Source: Clostridiales bacterium PH28_bin88
GTDB lineage: Bacteria; Bacillota; PH28-bin88
Direction of reading: 5' to 3'
Assembly (NCBI GenBank): GCA_000987045.1
Contig: LAKY01000004.1
Location: 1 to 55,944 of the forward strand
DNA length: 55,944 nt
The notes below the pieces were generated by a model. The model had not been told where the DNA came from, ran no database searches, and saw only the letters and a list, made by a program, of their open reading frames with translations. A program made the translations under genes and the position numbers. This document shows, piece by piece, positions 19,791 through 31,415 of this stretch (the stretch's first letter is position 1; every line of letters begins with the position of its first letter).

Positions 19791-22700
19791 ATGCCTAAAC
19801 GTAAAGACCTGCGCAAGGTGATGGTCATCGGCTCCGGCCCGATCATTATCGGCCAGGCGGCAGAATTTGATTATGCGGGTACGCAGGCCTGCAAGGCGTT
19901 GCGGGAAGAAGGCCTGGAAGTGGTGCTGGTGAACAGCAACCCGGCTACCATCATGACCGACGCGGATATGGCTGACCGGGTGTACATCGAGCCGTTGACT
20001 CCCGATTTTGTGGCCCGCGTACTGCGCCAGGAACGGCCGGACGGGCTGCTGCCCACCCTGGGAGGGCAGGTAGGTCTCAATATCGCCCTGGAACTGGCCA
20101 AAATGGGGGTGCTGGAAGAGACGGGAGTACAGCTTTTGGGCACTCCCCTGGAGGCTATCCAGCGGGCGGAAGACCGGGAAATGTTTAAAGACACGATGCG
20201 GCGCCTTGGTGAACCGGTGCCGGAAAGCGTGATCGTCAATACCGTGGAAGGGGCGGTGGAATTCGCCCGGGAGGTGGGATACCCGGTCATTGTCCGTCCT
20301 GCCTATACCCTGGGGGGAACCGGTGGCGGAGCGGCCGGGAACGAGGAGGAACTTCGTTCCACTGCCATCCGGGGATTGAAGCACAGCCTGATCCACCAGG
20401 TGCTGGTGGAGCGTTCGGTGGCCGGGTGGAAGGAGATCGAATACGAGGTAATGCGGGATGGCGCTGATAACTGTATTACCGTGTGCAATATGGAAAACGT
20501 GGACCCGGTGGGAGTGCACACCGGGGACAGCATTGTGGTGGCGCCTTCCCAGACGTTGACTGACAGGGAGTACCAGATGCTGCGTTCCGCTTCCCTGAAA
20601 ATTATCCGCGCACTGGGTATCGAAGGGGGCTGCAACATCCAGTTTGCCCTTGACCCCCTGAGCCTGCAATACTACGTCATCGAGGTCAATCCCCGGGTAA
20701 GCCGTTCCAGTGCCCTGGCTTCCAAGGCCACGGGGTATCCCATCGCCAAGGTGGCGGCGAAGATCGCCATCGGCCTGACGCTGGACGAGATCAGAAATGC
20801 GGTGACCGGCAAGACCTATGCCTGTTTCGAACCTGCTTTGGACTACGTGGTGGTGAAGGTACCGCGTTTTCCCTTCGACAAGTTTGCCCTGGCGGACCGG
20901 AACCTGGGTACCCAGATGAAGGCCACCGGTGAGGTGATGGCCATCGGCCGCACCCTGGAGGCTGCCCTGTTAAAGGCGATCCGTTCCCTGGAGATGGGCA
21001 TGGTGGGGCTGGAGTCCAACGGGCTGGCCGGGTTACCCCCTCAAGAGATTGAGGACCGGCTGGCGCGGGCGGACGACCAGCGGTTGTTCGTCATCGCCGA
21101 AGCCTTCCGCCGCGGCGTCCAATTGGAGCGGGTCGCGGAAATTACCGGTATGGATCCCTTTTTCCTGGATAAAATCCGCCGGATCATCGCCATGGAAAAA
21201 GAGGTGCGAGCGGCCGGTTGGAAAAGCGTTACACCGGATTTGGTGCGGCGGGCCAAGGAGATGGGCTTTGCCGACGCCCAGCTGGCGGAATTCCTGGGTA
21301 TACCCGAACAGGAAGTCGGGGCGTACCGGGAGCGGGAGGGTATCCTGCCGGCATACAAAATGGTCGACACCTGTGCGGGGGAATTTGAGGCAGCCACCCC
21401 CTATTACTATTCGGCTTACGACCTGGAAGACGAGGTGGAGCCTTCCCCGCGGCGAAAGGTAGTGGTGCTGGGATCCGGGCCGATCCGCATCGGGCAGGGC
21501 ATCGAATTCGACTACTGCTCCGTCCACTCCGTTTGGGCCCTCAGGGAGGCCGGCCTGGAAGCGGTGATCGTCAATAACAATCCCGAGACGGTGAGCACCG
21601 ACTTCGATACCGGTGACCGGCTCTACTTTGAACCCATGGTGCCGGAAGACGTGTTAAACATTGTCGCCAAAGAGAAACCGGAAGGAGTCATCGTCCAGTT
21701 TGGCGGTCAAACAGCCATCAACCTGGCAGAACCCCTGGCTGCTGCCGGGGTGCTCATTCTGGGAACTTCCGTGGAGGACATCGACCGGGCGGAGGACCGG
21801 GAGAAGTTTGACCGCTTGTTGAACGAGCTGGGTATTCCCAAGCCCGCCGGCCGGACAGCCATTTCTGTGGCACAAGCGCGGGAGGTAGCCGATGAAGTCG
21901 GGTTTCCGGTGCTGGTGCGGCCCTCCTATGTATTGGGAGGAAGGGCCATGGAGATTGTATACAACCAGGAAGAACTCCTGGCCTACATGAACACCGCCGT
22001 ACAGGTTTCTCCCCGCCATCCTGTGCTGGTGGATAAGTACCTGGCGGGCACTGAAGTAGAGGTGGATGCCATCTCCGACGGGGAAGACGTGTTGATCCCG
22101 GGGGTCATGGAGCACATTGAACGGGCCGGAGTACATTCCGGCGACAGCATTGCCGTTTACCCTGCCCATTCCCTGGCGCGGGAAGTGCTGGAACAGGTGG
22201 TGACATACACCCACATGTTAGCCCGGGCGCTGAGGGTTAAGGGCCTGATCAACATCCAGTTTGTGATCCACCAGGGCAGGCCTTTTGTATTGGAGGTCAA
22301 TCCCCGTTCCAGCCGGACGGTGCCGTTTTTAAGCAAGGTGACGGGGATTCCGATGGTCAAGCTGGCCACCAATGTAATACTCGGGCAGCGCCTGGCGGAC
22401 CAGGGTTATGGTACCGGGTTGTACCCGGCCGCGCAGTACGTGGCTGTGAAGGTTCCGGTATTTTCCTTCGGTAAGCTGCTGCAAGTAGATACTTCCCTGG
22501 GTCCGGAAATGAAGTCTACCGGCGAGGTTATGGGCGTGGATACGGACCTGTCCCGCGCCCTTTACAAGGGACTGGTGGGAGCAGGTTGTCACATCCCCTT
22601 GCAGGGTACCATCCTGGCCACCGTTGCGGACAAGGATAAGGCAGAGGCCATCCCATTACTGAAAGGATTCGCTGAGCTCGGCTTTAAACTGCTGGCTACC

Positions 22701-23108
22701 AGCGGTACCGCCCGTGCTCTGGCTGATGCCGGGTTAACAGTCGAGAAGGTTAACAAAATCAGGGAGGGTTCTCCGCACATTATCGACCACATCAGGTCCG
22801 GAGAGATCCTTTTGGTGATCAATACCTTAACCAAGGGAAAAGCGCCGGAACGGGACGGCTTCCAGATTCGCCGGGCGGCGGTGGAGCACGGCCTGCCGTG
22901 CCTCACTTCCCTGGATACTACCCGGGCGCTATTGCAAGTTCTCAGGTCCCTGCACGGCGGCGAAGACTTCCGGCTGCTGCCGCTGCAGGAGTACCTGTTC
23001 AAGAAGCAGGATGCAGGAAGCTGGAAGCTGGAACAGGGGAAGGAATTGGCGGAGCCAATTCCAGCAAACGATCTTGCCTCTGACTTCTTGCTTCTTACTT
23101 CCAGATAG
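19791..23108 (+). CDS. carB: Carbamoyl-phosphate synthase large subunit, with repeat-derived C-terminal tail
   Basis: 1105 residues containing both ATP-grasp halves ([17 protein letters not shown] at the start, [17 protein letters not shown] near 562) and a C-terminal MGS-like allosteric domain. The usual protein is about 1,070 residues and ends soon after LQEY. Here the final 35 or so residues, after [10 protein letters not shown], are translated from an AGGCAGGAAG-type repeat and have no family counterpart. The start follows AGGAGGAAGGAGG. It forms CPSase with CarA and leads directly to pyrF. Confidence 0.95.
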   Translation: MPKRKDLRKVMVIGSGPIIIGQAAEFDYAGTQACKALREEGLEVVLVNSNPATIMTDADMADRVYIEPLTPDFVARVLRQERPDGLLPTLGGQVGLNIALELAKMGVLEETGVQLLGTPLEAIQRAEDREMFKDTMRRLGEPVPESVIVNTVEGAVEFAREVGYPVIVRPAYTLGGTGGGAAGNEEELRSTAIRGLKHSLIHQVLVERSVAGWKEIEYEVMRDGADNCITVCNMENVDPVGVHTGDSIVVAPSQTLTDREYQMLRSASLKIIRALGIEGGCNIQFALDPLSLQYYVIEVNPRVSRSSALASKATGYPIAKVAAKIAIGLTLDEIRNAVTGKTYACFEPALDYVVVKVPRFPFDKFALADRNLGTQMKATGEVMAIGRTLEAALLKAIRSLEMGMVGLESNGLAGLPPQEIEDRLARADDQRLFVIAEAFRRGVQLERVAEITGMDPFFLDKIRRIIAMEKEVRAAGWKSVTPDLVRRAKEMGFADAQLAEFLGIPEQEVGAYREREGILPAYKMVDTCAGEFEAATPYYYSAYDLEDEVEPSPRRKVVVLGSGPIRIGQGIEFDYCSVHSVWALREAGLEAVIVNNNPETVSTDFDTGDRLYFEPMVPEDVLNIVAKEKPEGVIVQFGGQTAINLAEPLAAAGVLILGTSVEDIDRAEDREKFDRLLNELGIPKPAGRTAISVAQAREVADEVGFPVLVRPSYVLGGRAMEIVYNQEELLAYMNTAVQVSPRHPVLVDKYLAGTEVEVDAISDGEDVLIPGVMEHIERAGVHSGDSIAVYPAHSLAREVLEQVVTYTHMLARALRVKGLINIQFVIHQGRPFVLEVNPRSSRTVPFLSKVTGIPMVKLATNVILGQRLADQGYGTGLYPAAQYVAVKVPVFSFGKLLQVDTSLGPEMKSTGEVMGVDTDLSRALYKGLVGAGCHIPLQGTILATVADKDKAEAIPLLKGFAELGFKLLATSGTARALADAGLTVEKVNKIREGSPHIIDHIRSGEILLVINTLTKGKAPERDGFQIRRAAVEHGLPCLTSLDTTRALLQVLRSLHGGEDFRLLPLQEYLFKKQDAGSWKLEQGKELAEPIPANDLASDFLLLTSR
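23001..23106. repeat. AGGCAGGAAG-type repeat, copy 2 (inside carB 3' end)
   Basis: AAGAAGCAGGATGCAGGAAGCTGGAAG units, a perfect GGAATTGGC-GGA-GCCAATTCC centre, then CTTGCCTCTGACTTCTTGCTTCTTACTTCC. The two arms are roughly complementary. It is read through as the last codons of carB. Confidence 0.7.
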
Positions 23109-23124
23109 GGGAGGTTGATCAAGA

Positions 23125-23835
23125 ATGCTGCCTCAAGACAGGTTAATAGTGGCGCTGGATGTGGATACTCTGGATGAAGCCAGGCGGCTGGTAGAACCGC
23201 TGAGCGGGCGGGTGGGCATGTTCAAGGTAGGGTTGCAGCTGTACCACAGCGTGGGGTCCGAGGCCATTGACCTCATCCACCGGATGGGCGGCCGGGTTTT
23301 TGCCGACTTCAAATTTCACGACATCCCCAACACCGCCGCCCAGGCCGCCCGGGCAGTTACCCGGCGGGGCGTGGCCATGTTTAACCTGCATGCCGCCGGC
23401 GGGCGGGAAATGCTGTCGGCAGCGGTGCGGGCTTCCCGGGAGGAGGCGGTGGCGCTGGGCCAGGCGTCTCCCCTCTGCCTGGCGGTGACGGTACTCACCA
23501 GCCTGGATGAGCGGGTTCTCCGGCAGGAGGTTGGTATCACCAAGCCCCTGGAGCGGGTAGTAGTAGATTGGGCAGTGTTGGCCAGGGAAGCCGGGGTGGA
23601 CGGGGTGGTCGCCTCACCGTGGGAAATCAAGGCCATCAGGGCGGCTTGCGGCCAGGAATTCGCCATCGTTACCCCGGGGGTCAGGCCGGCAGGCAGCCGG
23701 CAGGACGATCAACGAAGGGTGATGACCCCGGCAGAGGCGCTACGGGCGGGAGCCACCTATATAGTGGTGGGACGTCCCATCACCGCCGCTCCCGATCCCA
23801 GGGAAGCGGTGGAACGACTCCTGGAGGAAGGCTAA
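23125..23835 (+). CDS. pyrF: Orotidine 5'-phosphate decarboxylase
   Basis: Final step to UMP. Catalytic D-x-K-x-x-x-D set: Asp61, Lys63 and Asp66 in FADFKFHDIPNT, with phosphate-binding TPGVRP near 188 and VVGRPIT near 214. 236 residues. The ATG lies 16 bases after the carB stop. pyrK, pyrD and pyrE, often found between carB and pyrF or after pyrF in related operons, are not in the window. Confidence 0.95.
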   Translation: MLPQDRLIVALDVDTLDEARRLVEPLSGRVGMFKVGLQLYHSVGSEAIDLIHRMGGRVFADFKFHDIPNTAAQAARAVTRRGVAMFNLHAAGGREMLSAAVRASREEAVALGQASPLCLAVTVLTSLDERVLRQEVGITKPLERVVVDWAVLAREAGVDGVVASPWEIKAIRAACGQEFAIVTPGVRPAGSRQDDQRRVMTPAEALRAGATYIVVGRPITAAPDPREAVERLLEEG

Positions 23836-23941
23836 AAGTAAGCCGCACGGTAATTAAGCCGGTAACAGCAGGATTTTGGTCGCTACCTGTGGAAGAGTAC
23901 GTTACAAAATCTCCGCTGTGCCGGAGGTGCAAAGGGGACCC

Positions 23942-25423
23942 ATGGTACGAAAGAAGTTAATACTTTGTGTGATTGATTCACTTCATCCTCAGGCGTTAGA
24001 GGGCTGTTTTGCGGAAGGGAGCGTTCCGGCCCTCTATTTCCTGTGCCAACACGGCTATTATTCTCCAGCCTGTGTTTCCGTTTTCCCTACCATGACCCCT
24101 ACCGCTTCCGCATCCATTGCCACCGGCCGGATGCCGGAAGCCCACGGGATACCGGGGTTTGTTTGGTATGACGGCGAAAGGAACCGGTATATTAACTACG
24201 GAATGAGCCCCGCGGCCATTTGGAAACACGGGACCAGAGCGGTGCTGGACGACTGGAAAGACATGAACCGGAGGCACCTGCACCCGGGTGTTCCAACAGT
24301 ATTCGAATTGCTGGAAGGCCAAAATTTTTCTTGCGGGTGCATCAACTTTTTTATTCGCCGTGGGCCCGTAGAACACCCATTAAAGTACCCCTTGTCTATG
24401 CACTTGATGACCGGCCGGCGACTCGCCCCCGACACCTTATCCGGTCCCCGCATGCTGGTCGCCGGTAAGGCCTGCTACCCGGTATGGTTGCCGGTAGGAA
24501 AACTTCCCCTACTGAAGCTTAGACGGAGGTTCGGGGTCAATGATTATGTCTCGGGTTGGGCTGCTGCCGAGACCATCCGGCAGGGGCGCTTGCCCGAATT
24601 TCTGGTGGTCTATTTCCCGGGAACCGACCACTACGCCCACCTCCACGGACCCCAGGCCAGCGGTCCCGGTATCCGGGGAGCGGACGCGCATATTGCAGGC
24701 ATGTTGGATGCTTTCGGCTCCTGGCAGCAAGCGCTGGAGGAGGCTGCCTTTATCGTGGTCGGAGACCACAGCCAGTCGGCGGTGAAGCCTGATAAGGGGG
24801 CTACCGTCAACCTGGACCGGGTACTGACCGGGTTCCGGCGGCTGGGCATGGGGAATGATAATCCGGCGCGCAAGGATATAGCTATCTCGAACAACGAGCG
24901 CATGGCTTACGTGGACCTGCTGCCCGGCCGGGAGCACCTGCTGCCTCATGTGGTGGATCAACTGGGACGTGCCAGGGGAATAGACCAGGTAGCCTGGCAG
25001 GAGGGCGGACGATACCGCGTGCTTCGGGGAAACCGGTGGTGTTTAAGCTTTTGGCCGGAAGGGTCCTGTACCGACGATTTCGGAAAGGCCTGGGATTGGG
25101 ATGGTGACCTGGAAGCAGTGGATGCGGTGCTTTCGGGAGACCGCCTGCTTTTTCACGACTATCCCGACGCCTTCGGGCGGATCCGCGGCGCTCTGGGTAA
25201 TGGGGCAGGGTCCAGGGTAATCGTCACCGCCGAGCCAGGCTATGAGTTTGGTAGCGAAGGAGCGGCGCTGCACCCGGGCGGAGGAAGCCATGGCTCCCTT
25301 CACCGGGAGGATTCCCTGGTTCCGCTGATCATTACCGGGATGGACGTCCCCCTGGTAAATCCGCGCCTGGTGGACCTGGCGCCGCTGGTGTGCAGGTATT
25401 TCGGGGTACCATGGCAAGCATGA
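23942..25423 (+). CDS. Alkaline-phosphatase superfamily phosphodiesterase / nucleotide pyrophosphatase
   Basis: 493 residues from ATG 23942 (AAAGGGG just upstream); the open frame before it is not conserved-looking. Two-metal site and nucleophile: CVIDSLH near residue 9, catalytic Thr in FPTMTPTASASIATG near 50, FPGTDHYAHLHG near 222, VVGDHSQSAV near 273 and HPGGGSHGSL near 446. These fit type I phosphodiesterase/nucleotide pyrophosphatase enzymes. No signal peptide is evident, so it may be cytoplasmic. Probably co-transcribed with pyrF, with a possible nucleotide-salvage role by inference. Confidence 0.85.
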   Translation: MVRKKLILCVIDSLHPQALEGCFAEGSVPALYFLCQHGYYSPACVSVFPTMTPTASASIATGRMPEAHGIPGFVWYDGERNRYINYGMSPAAIWKHGTRAVLDDWKDMNRRHLHPGVPTVFELLEGQNFSCGCINFFIRRGPVEHPLKYPLSMHLMTGRRLAPDTLSGPRMLVAGKACYPVWLPVGKLPLLKLRRRFGVNDYVSGWAAAETIRQGRLPEFLVVYFPGTDHYAHLHGPQASGPGIRGADAHIAGMLDAFGSWQQALEEAAFIVVGDHSQSAVKPDKGATVNLDRVLTGFRRLGMGNDNPARKDIAISNNERMAYVDLLPGREHLLPHVVDQLGRARGIDQVAWQEGGRYRVLRGNRWCLSFWPEGSCTDDFGKAWDWDGDLEAVDAVLSGDRLLFHDYPDAFGRIRGALGNGAGSRVIVTAEPGYEFGSEGAALHPGGGSHGSLHREDSLVPLIITGMDVPLVNPRLVDLAPLVCRYFGVPWQA

Positions 25424-25530
25424 GGCAGGAAGCGTTCATGAGGCAAGATGCTGGAGGCAGGAGGCAAGATGTTTATTGGAATTGGATCACCCATTCCTTC
25501 TTGATCTTGCATCCTGCCTCGTGCCTACTG
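25421..25530. repeat. AGGCAGGAAG-type repeat, copy 3
   Basis: TGAGGCAGGAAG..ATGAGGCAAGATGCTGGAGGCAGGAGGCAAGATG then an AATTGGATCACCCATTCC centre and TTGATCTTGCATCCTGCCTCGTGCCT. An imperfect palindrome between the phosphodiesterase stop and the rqcH 3' end. Confidence 0.7.
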
Positions 25531-25575
25531 TAAAGTCAGCGCTAGTCTTGACTCGGAACGAAACATAAAGACTAT

Positions 25576-27363
25576 TTATGGCGTTTCCAGTTGGCGCAGC
25601 AGTGCCGCCACTTCGTCACCGGGGGTGATAAATACCGTCTGCTGGTGGTCATAAATCACCTTGCCTGGCGGTGCCCCTTTGGGCTTCCGTACGTGCCGCG
25701 CGTACGTGTAGTCCACAGGGACTTTGCTGGAGTGGCGGGCCTTACTGAAGTGGGCCGCCAGCAGGGCAGCCTGATTGAGAGTGCTATCGGGTGTCGCCGG
25801 ATGGCCCTCGGTACGTACAAGCACGTGGGAACCGGGGATGTCTTTAACGTGCAGCCACAGGTCGTCACCCCGCGCCATGCGTAGAGTAATGTAATCGTTC
25901 TGCACATTGTTTTTTCCTACCAGGATGGTAAGGCCGTCGTTGGATACAAACCGCAGCGGCGCGCTTTCCCGAACCTTGCCTTCCACATTTTTCTTACCTC
26001 GCGTTTCCGGCTTTCGTTTCAGGTAGCCCGCCGAGATCAATTCTTCCCGTACCTGATCAAGATCAGAGAAATCCTGCGCCTGGGCGATCTCGTACAACAC
26101 GCTTTCCAGGTAATCCGCTTCCTCCTGAGTTTTGGCCAACTGTTCTCCTGCCTGGCGGGCTGTGCTTTTGGCCTTGTTGTATTTGCGAAAATAGGCCTGG
26201 GCGTTCTCTGCCGGGGTTAACTCCCTTTCCAGCCGGACAGTAACCGTTCCTCCTTCGGGGTCATAGAAGTTTTCCAATTCCGCTTCGGTCATACCTTTAG
26301 CCAGCTTGTGGATGTGAGCTGTCACCAGTTCCCCGGCCAGGCGGAACCTGTCGGCATCGGCTGCCGTTTCCACGTCCTGTTGCTGGGCGGACATTTTCTT
26401 GTAACACCTTTTTAACTCACGGGAGACTAACGATTCAAGGTCGCGGCGCTGCTGTTCCAGGCGTTCCCGGGCTTGCCTCACGGCGGAGAAAGTATCCACC
26501 GCCTGGCTAATGCTTTCCGGGTGCTGGCGTGCGAGGCCCCCGTATTGCTTGAGGTCGATGGCGGAGAAGGCGATGTACCGTCCGTTTTCTCTCACCAGGG
26601 TTGGTAAAAACCGCTTTTCCTGTACGACACCGGTGATCTCGGAAAAAGCCTGCCACAAGCGGGTGAACTCGTAGTCACCGCAGGCATCCACCTCGGTGTC
26701 TGGGCCCAAGCCCGCCCTGGCTACCACCTCCCGGGCGGTGAGAGGGCCAAACCCCGAAAAGCTCTCCAACAACACCCGGTGTGCCTGGCGTGTCAGGGGA
26801 CCGTCCAGAAACCGCTGGCGGAAGGCCTCCTCTGAAGTGCCGGCGGGTTCCAACTTCTCCTGGGCGGGTGGGGGTACGTAGGGTCTCCCCGGCAGCACCT
26901 CGCGGTGCCTGCTGACTGCGTGGGTGTATCGTCTGATACCGTCCAGGATGATTCCGGTGACAGGATCAACCAGGATGATATTGCTGTGCTTGCCCATGAT
27001 CTCGCATATCAGCACCCGTTCGCCCGGGCGACCAAGCTCATCCACTGTCTCCACGTGCAGGGAGAGTTGCCTCTCTAAACCCGGTTGGGAAACCCTGATG
27101 ACCCGGCCTCCTTCCAGGTGTTTTCTCAAGACCATGCAGAAAAGGGGAGGAGACGGCGGGTTCTCGAAAGACTGTTCAGTAAAGTGCACCCGGGTATGGG
27201 TGGTATGCGCCGAAAGCAACAGCTTGCGGGTGATACCCTTTTGCCGCGTATGCAAAACCAGCGTGTCATTCGCCGGCTGGTAAATCTTATCTATGCGGGC
27301 ATGGATCAGGGTTGCTTCCAACTCAGTCCTTACCGCCGCGAGCACAATCCCGTCAAAAGACAT
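25576..27363 (-). CDS. rqcH: Ribosome-associated quality control protein RqcH (NFACT family)
   Basis: 595 residues from ATG 27363 (GGGAGGT 9 bases before). RqcH binds 50S subunits carrying stalled peptidyl-tRNA and directs Ala tailing. The NFACT-N domain opens with MSFDGIVLAAVRTELE; a helical coiled-coil middle covers about 280-440; NFACT-R is at about 455-595 with GKNNVQNDYITLRMARGDD, LWLHVKDIPGSHV and VDYTYARHVRKPKGAPPGKV. Older annotations call this a fibronectin-binding protein. Divergent from the P-type ATPase gene. Confidence 0.93.
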   Translation of the reverse strand: MSFDGIVLAAVRTELEATLIHARIDKIYQPANDTLVLHTRQKGITRKLLLSAHTTHTRVHFTEQSFENPPSPPLFCMVLRKHLEGGRVIRVSQPGLERQLSLHVETVDELGRPGERVLICEIMGKHSNIILVDPVTGIILDGIRRYTHAVSRHREVLPGRPYVPPPAQEKLEPAGTSEEAFRQRFLDGPLTRQAHRVLLESFSGFGPLTAREVVARAGLGPDTEVDACGDYEFTRLWQAFSEITGVVQEKRFLPTLVRENGRYIAFSAIDLKQYGGLARQHPESISQAVDTFSAVRQARERLEQQRRDLESLVSRELKRCYKKMSAQQQDVETAADADRFRLAGELVTAHIHKLAKGMTEAELENFYDPEGGTVTVRLERELTPAENAQAYFRKYNKAKSTARQAGEQLAKTQEEADYLESVLYEIAQAQDFSDLDQVREELISAGYLKRKPETRGKKNVEGKVRESAPLRFVSNDGLTILVGKNNVQNDYITLRMARGDDLWLHVKDIPGSHVLVRTEGHPATPDSTLNQAALLAAHFSKARHSSKVPVDYTYARHVRKPKGAPPGKVIYDHQQTVFITPGDEVAALLRQLETP

Positions 27364-27548
27364 CTTTCTTGTACCTCCCTTAAGGTCTTCGAAGTATTCC
27401 TTAACCTGGTTCATAGTATACCATAAGCATGCTTTGACCGCTCCTGCAATTTAGCTGTGCGCCAGGCGTGGGGGGTATTTTTTGTTCCCTGCCGGCATAA
27501 AGATCAATTAACAACCGGAGTAATTTCCATGTCAGGAAGGGGCAGGAA

Positions 27549-30305
27549 ATGGTTATGAATAATAGACCCTGGTATCAGATGACGGCTGTTGAAGCGGTTG
27601 AGGTGCTGGGGACCGGGACGGCCAAGGGCCTTACCCAGCGTGAAGCCCAGAGAAGACTGGCGGACTACGGTCCTAACCAGTTGGAACAACGCCAGCGGGT
27701 CTCTCCATGGCGGATCCTCCTTGCACAGTTCCAGGATTTCATGGTGATGGTGCTCCTGGCGGCAACAGTTATTTCCGGTCTACTGGGAGAGGTGGCCGAC
27801 GCTATTACCATCATCGCCATTGTTGTGGTTAATGCCGTTTTAGGTTTCTTTCAGGAATTCAAGGCGGAAAAATCCATGGAGGCGCTCCAGCAGCTAACCG
27901 CGCCCGAGGCGAGAGTACTGCGGGACGGGCAAGAACAGCGCTTGCCGGCCAGCGATCTGGTCCCCGGAGACATCGTCATCTTGGAAACGGGAGACCGGGT
28001 ACCCGCCGACCTCCGCCTGGTACATGCGGTCAACCTGGAGGTTGAGGAGTCTATGCTTACCGGAGAATCCATTCCGGTGAAAAAAAGAGCCGAAATGGTT
28101 TTCCAGGAGGAACGGGGCATCGGCGACCGCCGGAATATGGCGTACCTGGGGACGGTGGTTACCAGAGGGAGAGGTCAAGGGGTAGTAGTGGCCACCGGGA
28201 TGGCTACCGAGATGGGACAGATTGCCGGGATGATGCAGGAGGTGGAGGCGGAACCAACCCCCCTGCAGCGCCGCCTGGATTACCTGGGGCGCTGGCTGGT
28301 GGTTTTTTGCCTGGCGATTTGCGCGGTGGTGGTGGCGGCAGGGGTATGGCGCGGGGAGGAACCCTACCGGATGTTTTTGGCGGGTGTCAGCCTGGCGGTA
28401 GCGGCCATCCCGGAGGGATTGCCCGCGATTGTGACCGTTTCCCTGGCTATCGGTGTGCAGAAGATGATCCGGCGGCAGGCCATCATCCGAAAATTACCCG
28501 CGGTGGAAACCCTGGGTTGCGCTACCGTCATCTGCTCTGACAAGACCGGTACCCTGACCCAGAACGAGATGACCGTAAGGCAGGTATTTATAAATGACCG
28601 GCAGTTGGAGGTGACCGGCCAGGGGTATGAACCTGCGGGGAAGTATATGACCGGGGACCAGGAGGTGGAGGTTAAAAAGGATCCCCACCTGCAACAATTG
28701 TTGAAGATCAGCGCCCTTTGCAATAATGCACGCCTTAAAAAAGGTAATATCACCATTGGCGGCTTGTTCCGGGGCAAGTCCCAGGGGAACTGGAGCGTGG
28801 CAGGTGACCCGACGGAAGGCGCTTTGCTGGTAGCCTCCGCCAAGGCGGGAATCTGGAGGGAGGCTGTCGAAAAAGAGGAGCAGCGTCTATCAGAAAACCC
28901 CTTCGATTCCGACCGGAAACGCATGTCGGTGGTCTACCGGTCTCCGGGCGGGACACTGCGAGTTTACGTCAAAGGGGCTCCGGACGTGGTGCTAGGCCTG
29001 TGTACTCATATATATGAAGCGGGCAAGATCCAGCCCATCACGGCGGATCGGCGCAAGAGGGTACTGGAGGCCAACGACCGGATGGCTCGCCAGGCATTGC
29101 GGGTCTTGGGGATGGCCTACCGCGACCTGAACGGGGGGATACCCGATGACCTTGGCAAGTTGGAAAACGACCTGGTGTTTGTGGGACTGGCAGGGATGAT
29201 CGATCCTCCGCGCCCAGCGGCGGTACACGCTGTTCAGGTGTGCCGCCAGGCCGGAATCAAACCGGTGATGATTACTGGGGACCACCGGGCTACCGCCCGG
29301 GCGGTGGCTGCAGAACTGGGTATAACTGCCGGTGACCGGCAGGTGGTGACCGGTGCGGACCTGGACTCCATGTCTGATGAGGAACTGGCGGCACGGGTGG
29401 ACGATATTTCTGTATACGCCCGGGTATCACCCAAACATAAACTGCGCATCGTACGGGCTTTAAAGGCTGCCGGGCATGTGGTGGCCATGACGGGGGATGG
29501 TGTTAACGACGCGCCGGCCGTCAAAGAGGCTGATATCGGTGTTTCCATGGGCCTGACCGGTACTGACGTCACCAAGGAAGCCTCGGCTATGGTGCTGGCC
29601 GACGACAATTTCGCCACCATCGTGGCAGCGGTGGAAGAGGGGCGGGCCATCTACGACAACATCCGTAAGTTTATCCGCTACCTCCTTTCGTGTAACGTAG
29701 GGGAAGTCCTCACCATGTTCCTGGTTACCCTGGCGGGCCTGCCGCTACCCTTGCTGCCCATCCAGATTTTATGGGTGAACCTGGTTACCGATGGCTTGCC
29801 GGCCATGGCGCTGGGAGTGGACAATGCTGACCCGGACGTGATGTCCCGGCGGCCGCGTAGCCCCAAAGAGAGTATCTTCGCCCAGGGTCTGGGCAGAATG
29901 ATTATCTCCCGGGGGCTTTATATCGGCCTGGGAACCCCCCTGGTGTTCGTGCTCTCCCTGCTTTTAACCGACGGTAATCTTTCCATCGCCCGTACTATGG
30001 CTTTTTGTACCCTGGTGTTTTCCCAGTTGTTTCATGTATTCGACTGCAAATCGGAAAGGTATTCGGTGTTTCAGGTGGGCTTTTTTTCCAACTCGTACCT
30101 GGTGCTGGCGGTGATGTGTTCGGTTACCATGCAGTTGGCGGTGGTATACATCCCCGCCCTGCAGCCGGTGTTCAAGACGGTGGCGCTAAACGGGTACCAG
30201 TGGGCTTTAATCCTGATGGTAGCGGGGGGACGTACCTTCCTCAAGGGCATCAACCATTACTTCTTCTTGCCTGTACGCAGGAAACTTGTTTACATGCGGG
30301 TCTAG
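27549..30305 (+). CDS. SERCA-type calcium-translocating P-type ATPase
   Basis: 918 residues, P2A topology. Motifs in order: TGES near 170, PEGLPA in the fourth membrane helix near 288, phosphorylation site Asp331 in DKTGTLT, KGAPD near 478, TGD, and GDGVNDAPA near 650. Hydrophobic segments M1-M4 and the M5-M10 C-terminal block are present. Predicted to move Ca2+ (possibly Mn2+) out of the cytoplasm. ATG 27549 follows GGAAGGGGCAGG; ATG 27555 is an alternative. A lone transcription unit, divergent from rqcH. Confidence 0.92.
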   Translation: MVMNNRPWYQMTAVEAVEVLGTGTAKGLTQREAQRRLADYGPNQLEQRQRVSPWRILLAQFQDFMVMVLLAATVISGLLGEVADAITIIAIVVVNAVLGFFQEFKAEKSMEALQQLTAPEARVLRDGQEQRLPASDLVPGDIVILETGDRVPADLRLVHAVNLEVEESMLTGESIPVKKRAEMVFQEERGIGDRRNMAYLGTVVTRGRGQGVVVATGMATEMGQIAGMMQEVEAEPTPLQRRLDYLGRWLVVFCLAICAVVVAAGVWRGEEPYRMFLAGVSLAVAAIPEGLPAIVTVSLAIGVQKMIRRQAIIRKLPAVETLGCATVICSDKTGTLTQNEMTVRQVFINDRQLEVTGQGYEPAGKYMTGDQEVEVKKDPHLQQLLKISALCNNARLKKGNITIGGLFRGKSQGNWSVAGDPTEGALLVASAKAGIWREAVEKEEQRLSENPFDSDRKRMSVVYRSPGGTLRVYVKGAPDVVLGLCTHIYEAGKIQPITADRRKRVLEANDRMARQALRVLGMAYRDLNGGIPDDLGKLENDLVFVGLAGMIDPPRPAAVHAVQVCRQAGIKPVMITGDHRATARAVAAELGITAGDRQVVTGADLDSMSDEELAARVDDISVYARVSPKHKLRIVRALKAAGHVVAMTGDGVNDAPAVKEADIGVSMGLTGTDVTKEASAMVLADDNFATIVAAVEEGRAIYDNIRKFIRYLLSCNVGEVLTMFLVTLAGLPLPLLPIQILWVNLVTDGLPAMALGVDNADPDVMSRRPRSPKESIFAQGLGRMIISRGLYIGLGTPLVFVLSLLLTDGNLSIARTMAFCTLVFSQLFHVFDCKSERYSVFQVGFFSNSYLVLAVMCSVTMQLAVVYIPALQPVFKTVALNGYQWALILMVAGGRTFLKGINHYFFLPVRRKLVYMRV

Positions 30306-30396
30306 ATGTATTACAATAATTTTCATATTAAGGGTGAACACCGGAAATAATGTCTGTAATTTAGTCGGGCAACAGTTGAAGGAGGTGACTAAAGTA

Positions 30397-31239
30397 ATGC
30401 GTTTTAGCAAAATGCACGGCTTAGGTAACGATTTTGTCTTAATCAATGCCATGGAGGCGCGGGACCTGGGTGACTTGAACGAACTGGCAAAGCGGATGTG
30501 CGACCGCCACTTCGGTATCGGAGCTGACGGATTGATCCTGGTTCTCCCCTCCGGTAAAGCCGATGTCCGCATGCGTATCTTCAACTCTGACGGCAGCGAA
30601 CCCGAAATGTGCGGTAACGGTATCCGTTGCTTTGCCAAGTATGTATACGAGCAAGGAATCGTCCAAAAGGAAGAGATCCGTGTTGAGACGCTGGCCGGGA
30701 TTATGGTACCCAAGCTGATCATGGAAAGTGACCAGATTACCGGCGTGCGGGTGGACATGGGGGAACCCATCCTGGAGCGGAGGTTGGTTCCCATGGGCGG
30801 GGAAGGCCCCAGCCCGGTGGTGGACGAGCCCCTGGCAGTAGGCAACCAGACGTTCAATGTTACCGCTGTTTCCATGGGGAACCCCCATTGCGTAATCTTT
30901 GTGCCAGAGGTGGAAGCCATCCCGTTGGAAACTCTCGGGCCGCGACTGGAAACCCACCCGTCATTCCCCCGGAAAACCAACGTGGAATTTGTACAGGCGC
31001 TGGGACCCGGTGAAGTGAAGATGCGGGTTTGGGAGAGGGGTGCGGGCCCGACCCTGGCCTGCGGTACCGGGGCTTGCGCCGTCGGGGTGGCTGGCGTACT
31101 AAACGGGAAGACCAACCGGCGGGTGTCGGTCCACCTGACTGCCGGTGACATGGATATTCACTGGGATGAAAAAGACAATCATGTGTACATGACCGGACCC
31201 GCAGTGGAGGTATTCTGCGGGGAATTCCTCCTCTACTGA
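30397..31239 (+). CDS. dapF: Diaminopimelate epimerase
   Basis: Converts LL- to meso-diaminopimelate for lysine and peptidoglycan. The two catalytic Cys are Cys72 in MCGNGIRC and Cys222 in ACGTGACA; the [13 protein letters not shown] start is diagnostic. ATG 30397 has GGAGGTG about 9 bases upstream, so the longer open frame overlapping the ATPase gene end is not used. 280 residues. Ends at a strong terminator. Confidence 0.96.
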   Translation: MRFSKMHGLGNDFVLINAMEARDLGDLNELAKRMCDRHFGIGADGLILVLPSGKADVRMRIFNSDGSEPEMCGNGIRCFAKYVYEQGIVQKEEIRVETLAGIMVPKLIMESDQITGVRVDMGEPILERRLVPMGGEGPSPVVDEPLAVGNQTFNVTAVSMGNPHCVIFVPEVEAIPLETLGPRLETHPSFPRKTNVEFVQALGPGEVKMRVWERGAGPTLACGTGACAVGVAGVLNGKTNRRVSVHLTAGDMDIHWDEKDNHVYMTGPAVEVFCGEFLLY

Positions 31240-31260
31240 TCATAGGCTGGAGTAATCAAA

Positions 31261-31289
31261 GACGTACCTCGGTACGTCCTTGTTTTTTT
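31261..31289 (+). terminator. Terminator after dapF
   Basis: GACGTAC-CTCG-GTACGTC perfect hairpin followed by CCTTG and seven T residues. Confidence 0.85.
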
Positions 31290-31415
31290 ATGGATCTAAG
31301 CTATAATGAATAAAAACAGAAGGAATCCGGACATAATGGTCGAAAATCCTAAAGGAACGACGTATATAGACCGATAAATTGTAAATGATTATGACTTACT
31401 GAGAGGAGTCACGAC

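Noticed and set aside
19284..20669. Long minus-strand ORF of 461 codons under carA/carB
   Set aside because: It is the high-GC shadow of carA and carB, with no ribosome site and low-information composition.
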